Shown piece by piece: positions 1 through 13,200 of a stretch of DNA of 64,000 bases. Below the pieces are notes generated by a model. That model saw only the letters and a list, made by a program, of their open reading frames with translations. It searched no databases and had not been told where the DNA came from. Origin of the DNA: Siphlonurus alternatus (Eukaryota > Arthropoda > Insecta > Ephemeroptera > Siphlonuridae); assembly GCA_949825025.1 (NCBI GenBank), contig OX463779.1, positions 45,183,520 through 45,247,519 on the forward strand, read 5' to 3'. Position 1 is the first letter of the stretch; every line of letters begins with the position of its first letter. The position numbers and the translations under genes are program-made.

Positions 1-954
1 GAATAGCAAACGTTGTTGACACATACGTATATAAGCTAGATATAGGGCTACTCCATACGACGTTGTATTGCACGTGTTGATCGAGCTAAAGTCTATAATC
101 AAGATAAAAAATAATGAGCAGGTAACACGAAAAAATTAAAAATTAATTTCACAAGAATTTACAAAAATTTAAGTAATATTCCCAGGTAAAATTACTGCTG
201 TTACATTTTTTTTTTTTTTTTTTTTGCATAAAAATTCAGATAAAATAAAGACTACAAATCAGAGAGGGAACTATATATTAAATTTATATATGTTACATCT
301 TTTTGATGGAGCTGAATTTTTATTTAATTTAAGGACCAGCTTAGTCTTTCCCCGTTCAATTACATAATATTAAAAGCAAATATATTGTAAAAGAATATAA
401 TGTAATTACACTGCATGTGCATCTGGTTCACGCGTTACTAACTTAATTATATATTATATTTTCGTAAGGCGACAGCTTCCAGCATGTGATCGGGCTATAT
501 GATGATAACCATGAGACTTTACACAAATATTAACAACGCTGGGAGATAATGTTTTATCAACCAAAACTTCAAAATATATGGATTCGATCGATGGACTCTA
601 TTCTCCCTCCTCCCCTATCAATATATGAACCCTATTGTAGGGTACTCATGGTTACTATAATGAAAAGACTGGATTTAACTTCCCGGCTCTTCTTTTTTAA
701 CCCGACCTATAATATAGCAGCATATTAAAAAGTAAAACACATTCGAAATAGCTAATTTCAATTATAATTTGAATTACATTACTTCAAATATTATATTAAT
801 TTATACTATTTAATTATTATATTTATTATTATTTACATATTTGAAGGACAAAAAAAGTAAAGGCAATTTTAGTGTAGACCTAATTAGGTTACATTTAACT
901 AGCTAATTTTTAAATATAAATGATTTCCATATAATTTTTTTTTTTGAAAAAAAT

Positions 955-1051
955 GATAACGCCGAAACCTGGCAAATTCTCTCGTCGCATAGGATTTCAC
1001 AGCTTTTGCGTCATCGCGTCGCATCACCGTTTTCACCATGTGGATCCGCCT
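955..1051. mobile_element. Right-end fragment of the AGGCGGATTCA MITE
   Basis: GTCGCATAGGATTTCACAGC, ATCGCGTCGCATC and GGATCCGCCTTA match the right half of 53123-53331. The left half is missing. Confidence 0.65.
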
Positions 1052-1404
1052 TAACAGTTTCGGAGTACCTGTATCTACCCTTCCTTACTGTCTTCATGCT
1101 TTACGTTTACGCCAGTGGCTAAGGAAAACAGTCTTCCACTCGTCCAACCTTATTAACGTTAATGACACTCTATCGCTTCACATAATTCACGTAAATAATC
1201 ATTTTGCAGGTGGGATTTTTCGTCGTCTATTAATAACAACTTAGATGGGGACAGCTAGGTCTTCGCACACGTCCGCTCACCCACGTTCGATGTTATTTTC
1301 ATAATAGCCTTATAACATGACTAGCTTTGGACATTTCTTCACCTTAGTTTTTATTTGATATATATAACAATAAAAAGTTAGAAATAGAGTCAAAAATTTT
1401 CAAT

Positions 1405-1672
1405 GTAAAAATGGATAGAGGGTGCAAAGTTATGCCACTATGATTTTTTTTCCAGATTTTTTAGAGACCGGGAAGTATTGCTAAGAAGTTTTGCCAAGAT
1501 TAGGTTTGATCCCTCGCCCCTTTTAGATCATATTCTTTTTTAGGAGAGGCGTTTAGAGGCATCACTTTCTATGTACTTTCAATAAATGTTTAAAAATAGT
1601 TCCAGAACTCTAAAAAATCTGAAAAAAATCAAACTAGCATAACTTTGCACCCTCTATTCATTTCTGTAATAA
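1405..1672. mobile_element. Foldback MITE
   Basis: GATAGAGGGTGCAAAGTTATG and CATAACTTTGCACCCTCTAT are inverted ends. A truncated relative is at 56573-56715. Confidence 0.7.
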
Positions 1673-4269
1673 AAAATATTGAGGTCGATATTCCATTGCT
1701 ACATTTTGTATAATATAATTAGTATAATTACCAATAATAAGTACCAATCGGGATCATTACGCGGAAGCATGCATTAATTAGTAAAATTCTTAACTCACAT
1801 AACAATTTTAAATATTTTTCAGAATATTTTGCTAACGAATCATACATGGTAAATCAAATTAAGATATAATTTTAGCTTCAAACAGGAACATATTATACTA
1901 TGCAATGTATACTTTTTTCTGTTATTCTCTAATTCAATTATTAAAAGAAAAAATATAACATTGAAACTATATAAAATACTAAATATATGCAACAGTCAAT
2001 CTATAATTTGGTATCACATCAACACATGATCATGGCTGAAGATTTAAAATTTGTCATAGTTTTTTAAAAAAATATATATTCTCTTATAGCAATATATAGC
2101 TACATATAGTAAAAGATATTCAAAAATCTGGTTTATATTTAAACTACTGCTAATTAGTAATTCCGACATACATATAGGTACGTAGCTCTCGTGGTAATAA
2201 TATGGAAAAAAAAATTAGCATCCTTGTAAAAGAAAAATAAATAAAAAATTAAAGGGACCCTCTCTTTCCATGTAAAAAACAATGCATTTCGGGGCATTTG
2301 AGTCTTATCGTATTTAAAATCCCATCCTTGCATGGTTATTGCACGTGAATTTATTGTATAGACACGATTTTACCGTGACTGCCGGCGGTATAAAAAGGTC
2401 ACAATTCTAGAGTTGTGAGAAGGTCAATGGGAGCTGACCCCCTGACAGCAGCCAGCTGATTCAAGGCTGTATATTGGATTGATCTTACCAGCAGCGCCAG
2501 TAGTGCATATATACGTTCTTAATATTATGCGAGACAGATTTATATATTTTGTTGCTAAGGACGAAAATATATTCTATCTAACGTTCTTATAATAGACAAG
2601 GGTCATTTGGGCCTCTTTGTACTGTGATATTGCAAATTTGTTTATAATTTTTTTAACGTCTCTTATTATTAATTTTATAATTAAATCAAAAAATATTTTT
2701 TATGTATTTTGTAATTTACACAATGTTAAAATTTGCCCAAAAAACGATCACAATTAAATTATAATTTTTATGATTAGGAGTGCGAATACACATTTTCATT
2801 TTTTATACATAATTTGATAATGACTACAATATAATAATATATATTATTAAAATATTACATCAAAAGACAATTAAAATACATGAGGTTGCAATATTTTTTT
2901 TTACATGATTTTTATACAAATTAAATAACAATTGTATTACATTGTATTATTGTATATTGTATTATTTTATAAGCTAGATCTAAAATCTGTATTACATGAT
3001 ATAAATTGTGCAATTTTACACACAATTTTTCCCAACCAAAAATTTTTATCTCCATTATAGAAATAAAATATATATAGTTGAAGTTTTCTAGAAGGAATTT
3101 TTTTAAATTTTACGCAAAAATAATAATAATAATAAAAATGTATATTGTAATATTTGCCTTAATTATGTTTTATTTAAATATATAAACTGAAATTATTATT
3201 TATTTAGCAACAATTACAAAATCAAGAACAATAAAAAATTAAAAGCAGTGATAATAGTGATCAAAATATGTGTAATATTTTCCTTCTTTCAAAATATGTT
3301 TAGGTGATTTTATAACACTTTTATTTTTTATTGTCAATATTCTCTTTTAAATTGTTATTTGAAATTAAAGTGGCAATAAAATTTGTACGTAGCTAATGAC
3401 TTTCTTCTGACATATTGTTAGTTACAAAAAACTTTCAAATGTATAATATATGATATTATATATATTTATTATATAAAACACAAATAGTGCATGCTATTAT
3501 AAAGATATTAGTTTGGTGTATGTATTTTTCAGATAATCGTACTACTGAACTATGGACCTGTTTACCACTAAACCGTGAAGGTAAATAATTGTAATTAAAA
3601 CAAGTAAGGTATAATAGTGTCTGAACTCTGGACCTTGGTCTGAACCTCTGCTAACAAAGTTTTTCACTGACAAGTGAGTTTAAACATTATAAATTATGTA
3701 ATTTTATTGAATGAGGTTGATAAGCAGAGCAGCATGGTTAGAGATTGCAGTAAATTTATTTTAAAAATTAAACTTATTTTAATGTATTGTTGACACTTTT
3801 ATAATTAAGTTTATCCCAAAAATTATATTGTTATATAATAATTTCATTTCTTAATTTTATGTATATTAACTTTTTTAAACCATCAGCGTTTTTAGAATTT
3901 AGTCTTTTTTTTTTTTCTCTCCCGACGTGTAAAAAAATTATTAACATCAAGTGAACAAATAAGTGAATTGTAATAAAAAATAATTTATATCAATTCGCTT
4001 TTAATTCTGAGCATTATAGAACTACCGTGAGTAGAGCAGTTTGAATATTAAAAAATGTCAATCATTAGTACAGTACTTTATATATGTTATTGTAAGAATT
4101 TTATATTCTTATTATAAATTTAGCACACAACCGACGTATAAGTACGTGATTAATACATTATAAAATAAGTTTTAAAAAATGCCTTGTTAGTATTTAAAAA
4201 AAGATCATATTGTTTCTTACAATTAGTCTATAAATTTGATCATTTAAATTACAATTTAATCAAATTTCG
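1673..4269. other. AT-rich intergenic DNA
   Basis: No coding frame, RNA gene or clear repeat seen. A slightly GC-richer patch is at 2330-2490. Confidence 0.6.
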
Positions 4270-4376
4270 GTGAGTGTAGGAGCCGGAGGGTCGCGACGGT
4301 GACCGCTGAAGGGTCTGGGCGTAAGCCTGGCCTGCTGGAGCCGCCGTCGGTGCAGATCTTGGTGGTACTAGCAAAA

Positions 4377-4439
<63 letters not shown>

Positions 4440-4441
4440 AT
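4270..4441 (+). mobile_element. 28S rRNA-derived retroposed fragment with (AAAT)n tail
   Basis: About 105 bases resemble the large-subunit rRNA segment that contains GGTGCAGATCTTGGTGGTA. They include GAGTGTAGGAG, CTGAAGGGTCTGGGCG and GGAGCCGCCGTCGG upstream of it, in sense orientation. The match stops at TAGCAAA and continues directly into about 17 AAAT units. The abrupt switch from rRNA sequence to a simple tail is what a LINE-mobilised SINE or rRNA retropseudogene would give. No target duplication is evident. The rRNA match is from memory. Confidence 0.75.
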
Positions 4442-5037
4442 ACTATTATATATTATTATATTATTAATTAATTTTCATGTATCAAAATAGTTATTGAAAC
4501 TATTTAATAAATTTATTTCATTCCGTTGCAACAGCATGTGCATATATTTTAAATTAATTATAATATAAATAAATTGTCCGTTTATTTGATGTCGACCAAC
4601 TGGACACGAGACTGTGCTGATGAAAGAGTGGTGACCCCGAGCGCGTGTGCTTGAAGATGCGACTCTCGTGTGGTCGAGCAGTCATGCACCATGGGAATGT
4701 AATCTGTGACCGCGTGTGGACATTCCCTTCATTGTTGTTATCAATATTATTCTATATATAAATATAATTTAATAATATTTATTTACCTTCAAGGCTCAAT
4801 GTGGTAAACAGGTCCATAGTTTAGTGGGATTATGTTAGCGTCACATATATATAAGTGAATGCGCTCCAAAGAGTATATTTTTATAGGCGGTGATATATAT
4901 ATGTGTCTATAAGCTAGGGTTCAACTTGGGGTACAAAATTTTGAAGAATATGTTTATTTTGTACACGTGCATTATGTATTAACAAGCAATTTAAAATCTG
5001 GCAAAAATATATTACGCCAACTTAATTGCCATGCAGC

Positions 5038-5901
5038 CAGGGTCGGTCTGGCCAGGGCCGCTAGGCCGCAAATGCGGCCCGGGCCTCGGCCGTGGCGGCC
5101 CCCCCCCCCCGGGCCTGTGCAAAAAAAAAAAAAAAGAAAAAAATGTATATATACAATTAAAAAAATTGGAAAAAAATTATAATGTCGAAGTTCCTAAGAA
5201 TGTAAATAATTAAGTTGTTTTGCCGGTATTTAATAATTTTCCGCTGTATTTTTTATTAAAAGTTATTTTTTACATACTAAATATTTTATTTATTCGAACA
5301 ACTTCCGCGGGCCCTGCGCGCGCATGACAGAGAGATGACTCATTTTTTCTCAATAACGCATTCATAGGTACAGTATAACAGATCTTAGTTTACGTGTGGA
5401 TTCGATTACGCGCGACGGCCATCTTGGAAGCCATAACATGGCTAAGATAGGGGGCGCCAGTCGGTCTAAACGTATAGTCTAGCCATGTCAGGCGTAAACT
5501 TAGATTTGTTTTACTGTATGACTGACTGTCCCTCTGCACACTTATTGTTTATAAATTAAATCTATTACGTATAAAGTGAGAGACTGCATGCTGTGATTTG
5601 TGCTACAGATTTGCATGCATTCACAACAATCAATTAAATTAAATTTGAAAAAGCCAAAAAACATAAATCAGGTAGCAAAAACCACGTGACTCAAAAAAGG
5701 TCATGTTTTTTTTTTTTAATAAAAAATAAAATAAAATAATTTCAATGCAACATTTAATTAAAAAAAAAAGCCACGCCCCCTTTTCAAAAAAAAAACTCGC
5801 CTCCGGCGGGGTTAACCCCCCCCCCCCCCCCCCCCCCGCTGCGCGGCCGGGCCCTTCGGGCCCACCCGCGACCCGGGCCTTTTGCTCCCAGGCCGACCCT
5901 G
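5038..5901. mobile_element. Non-autonomous hAT element with 8-bp target duplication
   Basis: Ends are CAGGGTCGG and CCGACCCTG. The flanking octamer CATGCAGC occurs at 5030-5037 and again at 5902-5909. The length of 864 bp, the CAG...CTG ends and the 8-bp duplication fit hAT. Both ends carry GC-rich segments (5040-5110 and 5800-5890) with C runs. The interior is AT-rich and has no transposase ORF. Confidence 0.9.
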
Positions 5902-6194
5902 CATGCAGCATCAACAAATAATATACTTCGAGTCCGTCATTGCTTGATATATAATTAATTAATATCTTTCATACATTAATTACATTATAAATAAAGAACC
6001 ATATTTAATATATATATAATAACCAAATAGAACAATTAAAAATTAAACCTTATATATTTTACTGTTATAGATTAGAGCTTTCAAATAAATAAAATCTTAT
6101 AAACTGCGATTTTGTATTTCCTAAATTTCCTTGCTGTTAATTCCATGCAGCTGTTATAATTCTATTAATTTACATAATAAAATTTTAAGCGTTG

Positions 6195-6239
6195 ATATAT
6201 TATATTATATTATATTATATTATATTATATTATATTATA

Positions 6240-6262
<23 letters not shown>
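6195..6262. repeat. (ATATT)n then (AT)n microsatellite
   Basis: About nine pentanucleotide units running directly into an AT dinucleotide tract. Confidence 0.9.
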
Positions 6263-6270
<8 letters not shown>

Positions 6271-6919
6271 GTATAAAATGCATTGGATATATATTTTGGT
6301 TGCAATTAAGACTTGCAAGCTGAAACTGATATGTATTTAACACTGTAAAACGTGTACTATATAGCTATTTTTACATTCATAATAAAATTAATGAATTAAT
6401 GTAGTAAGAAGATATAATGATGTTAGTTTGATTATTTGAAACATATTTTCTCCACATAAATAAGTGCCTTTTTTTTACGCCTGCCGATGCATGGGCTCCC
6501 CTTTGGCCTTTTAGGGCCGTTAGGCCCGGGGCCCCCCCCTGTGTAGTTTTTACGCCACCGCGTACATCGACCTCTTGCTAACATATTTTCCCCTCGGCTG
6601 ATTTTATTCTAGATTCTACAACATCACAACAAGACAGTAAAGTGGCGATCTTGTGAAAGGATCAAAATAATAAAGTATGAAAATACTATTTTTTGCATGA
6701 AAGAATTTAGGCAATTTCCGGTCTCGTGTGATGGCATGTAATTATAATATTTTAAAAATACGACCTTGTATTCTATATTTAGCTGCATGTACTAATAAAA
6801 AGAGAATGGTTTTTATGCTTAATTTTTAAAATGCGTACGCTAGCTAGTATATATTGATGCTGTCTTTAATGTATCAAAATATATAGATCTCTATACTTAT
6901 ATATTTTATTATATATTAA

Positions 6920-7260
6920 GAGTAAGATAACACGAAACATCGATTGTTGTAGTCCCATTTGATTAGCATGTAAACCTTAGCAACCTCATAATAATTCTGA
7001 TTGTTTTTTTTTTTTTTTTTTGAGAGACAGTTCTTAGCATTAAAAAAATATAGAAAAAATTTCAAAACAATCGGACGATCCTTTTTTTTTTTTTTTTTAA
7101 TTAATTACTTAATTTAGGTCTCCATGGGAAAGCCCTATACTGAAAATTTAAAAAAATTGGATCGATCGTCCGATTGTTTTGAAATTTTTTCCACGTTTTT
7201 TTTTTTTTTTTTTAATTAACCTTAAATATTTACCAGACAACAGAGAGATATGATCAACTT
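6920..7260. mobile_element. Decayed AGGTAGAG-family copy
   Basis: GATAACACGAAACATCGATTG, then GTAGTCCCATTTGATTAGCA and TGTAAACCTTAGCAA match the left half of 57788-58161. Two T runs and an internal inverted repeat containing GATCGTCCGATTGTTTTGAA follow. The right end is not recognisable. Confidence 0.55.
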
Positions 7261-8299
7261 AAATTTTTGCAAAACAAGCAAATTAATAAATTATAATGTG
7301 GAATAATTTGAATTATAATAACAAAAATTTAATTCTACTTAATTTATATATTTAATGTTTTATTATTATAATAGAACCATTTTTTTTTTCTGTAAGAGTC
7401 AAGGATAAGGGGTAATAAGATAAATAAAAATATTTAATTTATATAACTCTGTATTTATGTATTTCCCCACATAATCATGTTTACAAGTTCACAAGAATAT
7501 TGGTTATGTGCATGTCATCGTGTTGTTCATTAATAAACACTGCACAATATTTGGGGATATATAGTTTTTTTCATTTTTGACGACACAAAGCTTGTTTTTT
7601 TGAATGTCTTTCAGCTGAAAATAAAAAATATTCAAAAGCACCCATATTATATATATATATATTTTTTTATTTCACATTTGTTTTTATATATAAAAGAAAC
7701 ATATTAAAAATTATTAAATGAAAATAAATAATAATATATTTTTTATTATAGTATTTCACCTAAAATTTGTATATTTTTTCTTTTTTTGCAAAAAAGATTG
7801 TCATAGCTGACGCAAAAAAAATATGGGTTACCAATTATTATAATAATTATAATATATATTTTTCTTTTGTAAAAGGTATACTATGATTATTTTTCTTCTC
7901 AATAAATAGATGGTACATTGACAACGTACAACAGATTGTTTATCCTGCACAGCACACGCAAAATTTTAATCTGGCTTTTGCATGGGCCACTAAACAGATT
8001 CTTTGCAAGATGATAGCTCTAACATCAAGGAGTATAGGTTTGTTGTGGTACAACCAACTACAGGGCTAATAATAACACTTTAGGCAGCGTATAAAGATTA
8101 ACTCTTTTGTAAGTATGGTGGAGAAATTTATATCGCTTTATATTTTCAAACTATTAAAACTCCACAACAATCAGTTAAAAAAGAAAGTTTTAATTAAAAA
8201 AATACAACACAAGAACTTGAGTTAAATTAAAGACAATAATTACATAAAATATTTACTTACAGCTGCATTTAGTGAAAGATAAAAAAAAAAGTTTTTAAG

Positions 8300-8370
8300 G
8301 GCAAGGTAACACAGATCGATGTAGTCCCATTTGATTAACATGTAAACCTTAGTAGACACACAAAAATTCA
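8300..8370. mobile_element. Fragment of AGGTAGAG-family MITE
   Basis: AAGGTAACACAGATCGATGT and CCATTTGATTAACATGTAAA match the left end of the family. Nothing of the right half is seen. Confidence 0.5.
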
Positions 8371-9319
8371 TTGTGAATCTAAAAATAAATGCTTCTCAGA
8401 AGAGGAGATATGCAATTTTGAATAAATTAGAATGTTCCAATAAAATAAAAATGTAAAATCATATTGTTGTAGTACATAAAAAAAGCATATTAAAAAAAAT
8501 GTAATATTACAATAGTAATATGACATACAGTAAAAAATATGATTGTAATTAGTGATTAATTCCACCATACTTTCAATGAATTTATCATTAACACAGATTA
8601 AGGATAGAGAATATTAAGACACTCAATACTGTACCATACACACATCAATATTTCAACATTCGTTTTTATCACTCTAGAAGCCAATCAACTTACATTAGCT
8701 TTTTTTTTTTATATATATAATAGCAAACAACTAAATAACATAGCAGATGTCCCTTTACTTTACTTTACACCATAAATAATGATTTGTCTAAAGTAGAGTA
8801 AAACTCTTTGTAGGTAGTAATGATTTTCTGTATATATATTTTTTTTATTATTATTGAGTATTAAATTAGTATTTATAATCTCTAAATATTTATCATTTTT
8901 GTTAAAAAATATTTTTTATAACAATATATTTTTAAAATTTACAATACAGTACTTTTTTCTTTTACATTATTGTATTTTTTGTGGTGTATTTTGTTTTTTT
9001 GATAAAATAAAAAATATGTACATTTAATTCAGTTCAAACATACAATACTTAACAGTCATGCCATTTATTTTTTATTTAACACTTGCGATAGCTAACAGAG
9101 ATCAAAAAGCATAGAAATTAATATAAAAAATATAATATTAATTAAAAATTATTACATAAAATAAAAAATTATGTTGGTTAGGTGGGACATCACATGAATT
9201 ACAGAAAGCCTAATTGTTTTTATCACTAAGGTTGTAACCACATTACACTTCAGAAATCAATGGTGCCAACAAAAAATAATTAATATTCATTCACATATAG
9301 CTATTCTAATAAATAATAT

Positions 9320-9513
9320 AGTCAAATTTACATGATATTCCTTCCGGAAGTGTAAGGTTTCTGGTCTTCCTATTCATATTTCAATGTTACAATTTTACAC
9401 AGAGGCCCGTACGTCTACTTCAAACCACTTTGTGAAGTTTCAAAACTGAAATCACTAACAGAAGAGCTGCAAACTTAAATACTTCCGGAAGAAATATCAA
9501 ATTATTTTGACTG
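9320..9513. mobile_element. Foldback MITE with CTTCCGGAAG ends
   Basis: GATATTCCTTCCGGAAGTGT and ACTTCCGGAAGAAATATCAA are inverted ends extending into TCAAATTT. 194 bp, no ORF. Confidence 0.65.
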
Positions 9514-9583
9514 TATTTATATTAATAATAACATCAGGTCACATTACAAACACAGCAAATCTGCTAGCTATGTTAGGAATGCC

Positions 9584-9614
<31 letters not shown>

Positions 9615-10116
9615 CATTATTATTATTTCTTAAGTTAATATATATTTATGTATAATATATATACTTTATATATTATTTTTTTTTTGTTAAAAAGCATACA
9701 ATATCACCATGTTGTTACTACAACATTGAAGTTTACTTATTTTGAACATAGAAAAATATTTATATAGTTTACAAAAAATTATCCGCCATATAAATTACAT
9801 CTTAAATCCTCTCTTTTTCTTTTCTTTTGTACAAGGCACCATAATTAAAAAAAAAATATCTTTCCGCTCTATCAGCACACCTCTGGCTTTGGAGGGCCGT
9901 CATAATTTATTCTATTTTATTTTTTTTTTTAATAAAAAAAATGTTGCCATCATTATAGTAGGGCACTTTTTTTTTCATTTTCATTTTTCTGATTGTCCAT
10001 GAGCGGCTATGGCCAAAGACACGGAACAGATTGCCACATGAGGGGAAAAATAGCTTTAAGAAAATAAAATAAATTAAATTAATAAAAAAATAAAAACATA
10101 GAGGAGGGAAGCCATG

Positions 10117-10122
10117 TTTATT
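10117..10122 (-). promoter_or_regulatory. Candidate polyadenylation signal of Tmtc3
   Basis: AATAAA on the minus strand about 140 bases after the Tmtc3 stop codon. Other AT-rich hexamers lie further downstream, so which one is used is uncertain. Confidence 0.4.
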
Positions 10123-10262
10123 TTTTAATATATTTGTTGTTATATATTATTAATCATCCTCGTTATATAAATTTCCTGTTCATGTATTTTGGAGTACTAG
10201 CCTGGAAGAATGCTGGAGACGATATTTTGTTGCCAGAGGTGGGAGCAGTCGGTTCACTGGTG

Positions 10263-13200
10263 CTATGATGTCGGGGAGGGATTATCTTCGGCGAGACTTG
10301 CGGGGCTAGTGTGTTCGGGCAGGTCGGGAGGTTCAGAAGGTTCCGGCAGGGACAAGATGAAGTTATCGTACTCTGCGTCAGGTGCTGCCCCCTGCTCTGC
10401 TACCTCCTCGTCAGTCATCTTTGCGACACGAGCCTGTACAATCTTGAGGTGACGTAACACGTACTCTTCGTGAGGCGCGAGACGGTGGGTGTGACGGAGA
10501 CAAGCCTCGGCACGAACCAGGTTACCTCGCTCCACGTAAACCACACAAAGATTGTGTAGACCTTGTACGTTGCCAGGGTCTAGTTGCAGAATACGCTTGT
10601 AGCACTGTAGATATAAGAGATTAATTAGTCATTGTACAAGATTAATCATAAGAAATAATATATTGTATTTACTATTTTATTAAAATTTCTTTATATACAG
10701 TATGTAAATATTGGTTGGTTACCAACAACGGAACTTGTTTTTCCAACATTGTTTACAGTGCTCTCTGGGGCTCCTAATATCCAGTCTGCAGGCCAGACAA
10801 TTAAGTACCGTTTCTAAGTAGAGCATGTATGTTGTATGTACAACATTCCACGGTCTTAATCATCCCAGTAGAATAAAGAAAGCTTTCTCCCTACCAACTA
10901 CTATCAGAACCAAAAAGGTGTGCCCCTCTCCTTATGGAACTTGTATGCTATTCAGGGGTACACCTTTTTGCTTCTGATAGTACATCATCTAGTAGTCAGT
11001 CACACCCATCCCAAGTTACAAAAAGTCAGAATTTGAAACAGGGACCTCTCTGACAAGAGCCAGGCACTCTAACCACTACACCATAGAGCTGCCTAAAGTA
11101 CAGTATGTATAAATGGCTTAAGGATTTTGAAAATGTTATCCAATAAAAATAAATTTAACTACTGTACACATTTTTATTTTATAGGCAATTTTCAATACGG
11201 CTTACAGAAATTCAAAATTGAAAGTTCGTAATGTTCTTTATTTTTAAAGTAAACCAAAATTGAGTACAAATTCTTAACTTGTAACCTTTAAAAACCCTAC
11301 CTGTCCAATTACTCAAAGGTAATGTTTAGGACTCACGTTCTCAGCAGCATCCAGGTCTTTGATGTTGTTGATGTAAATGTCACCTAGCAGGATCAGTCCT
11401 TTGATGTGGTCTGGGTGGAATCGCACCAGCTGATTGAGGAATGGTGCTGCCTGCAGAGGTCTCTGGTCATCTGCCAGCAGCAGGGCCAGGTTGAAGAGAG
11501 CAGACCGGAAGTCTTCCCTCAGTTCAACGGCCTTTCTGAACCAGTGCTCCGCCGCCGCAACGTCGTTATCGTCCATAGCCAGCATACCGAGGTTGAAGTG
11601 CACTCGCTCATTCTGACCACCGTCCTTCCGCAGCAACTTAAGAAGGCGCTCGCGAGCTACCTTCCGTAACTCAGCACGACCTAGCTCTTGTAGGAGGATG
11701 GCAGAGTTGAGCAAAGCCTGCTCATGTTCGGGATCAAACTCGAGAGCCTTGTCCAGATATGCCAATGCCTGAGATGCTTTACCTTGTTCCAGAAATACAA
11801 CACCAAGCTGAAAACACAAAACAACAGTAAGTCACATATCTTTTTGTGGGGACACGTCCGGAGATTTCATGAAGGTTATATTATATTTTAATGCAAACTT
11901 CTAGCTTGACTAGTTCATTGCCTACATATTTTATTGTTAGATTTCTTGCCTGTTTTTGTTTAAAAATGCTATTTATTTTAATGTGTAGCTTATATTTATT
12001 TAGTTAGTTTTGGTGATAAAGAAAGTCATTACAGTGTTGGTAAGGTATCATCAACCTGAATTTTTACTAATGCAAATTAGTGAAATATGCATACTAAACA
12101 ATGCACTTATTGTCATTGTAGCACTCTTCTGGCCGATCTACGTTCGTAATACAGATGGAGAAAAGAATTTTTCTAACACATATGGAGCAATCTTTTGAAT
12201 AATATTAGAAGCTTTATCTACAGTGCAATAATACACCAATAGATGAAGTTACTGATATTATTCAAAAAATGGCTTTATATGTGTTAAAAAAAAATATTTT
12301 CTCGATCTGTATTACGAATGTAGATCGGCCAGAAGAGCACTACAACGACGTTATGTTTATTGTACTCACATTGTAGTAGATATCTGGGTTGTTACTGTCG
12401 TAGAACAGAGCTCGCTCATACACCTCCTGAGCTTCCTTTGTCCTGGGAAGAAGAATTTGAAATTTTATTACTACTACAAACATGTTTATTTACAACAATT
12501 AGACCAATTTTTGTTGAAAAATTAACCTCCCAATTTTACTAAACCTAACTTTTAGCATAAAAAAAGAAATAAAAATAATATATTTTATTCTAAGACTGTA
12601 CATTCATATAATACAAGAAAAGCAAATGATATTCATAGAAACAGTGCATGTCTCTCTCTCTTGCTAATAAGAGTCCATATAATAGTGCTTCCCTTCTTTA
12701 TAATAATCTACCTGAAAGCTTAAAAAAAAATTAGATTATTAAACAATTTAGAAAAGTCTTGCATGTATTGTTGAATGATAAGAACTATTATGATGTAAAG
12801 GAATTTACTCAGCATAAAAAAACTTAAATAGATTTTGCATTATGTATATTGTTTTTATTTGTATATTATTTTTTATGTAATTGTGTTGTGTATTTTGACT
12901 TGTTCTAAACATACAAGTATGTCACAGAACTTAATAAAAAATCTAATCTCGCAAACTTCCTCTGACATATTTCCGACCGACTGACCTGTTGAGTTTCAGC
13001 AGGATATCTCCACGGTTGATGTAGGCCTGCGTGTAGTCTGCGCGCATGCTGATGGCCTGGCGATACAAAAGATCAGCCTCTTCCAGACGAGTCTCGTTAC
13101 GTGCTATCAGGTTCGCCAGGTTCAGGAACACGTTCAGATGGTTGGGAGCAATGCGGGCCTGGTACGACTCCCCGGGCTTTGCCTTCGGCAGCAAGGACTT

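Noticed and set aside
4967..5917. Pro/Gly-rich ORFs on both strands
   Set aside because: They come from the GC-rich ends of the hAT element and have no recognisable domain.
11030..11097. Possible functional tRNA gene
   Set aside because: The anticodon stem does not pair well and no acceptor stem is formed; it is better read as a SINE head.
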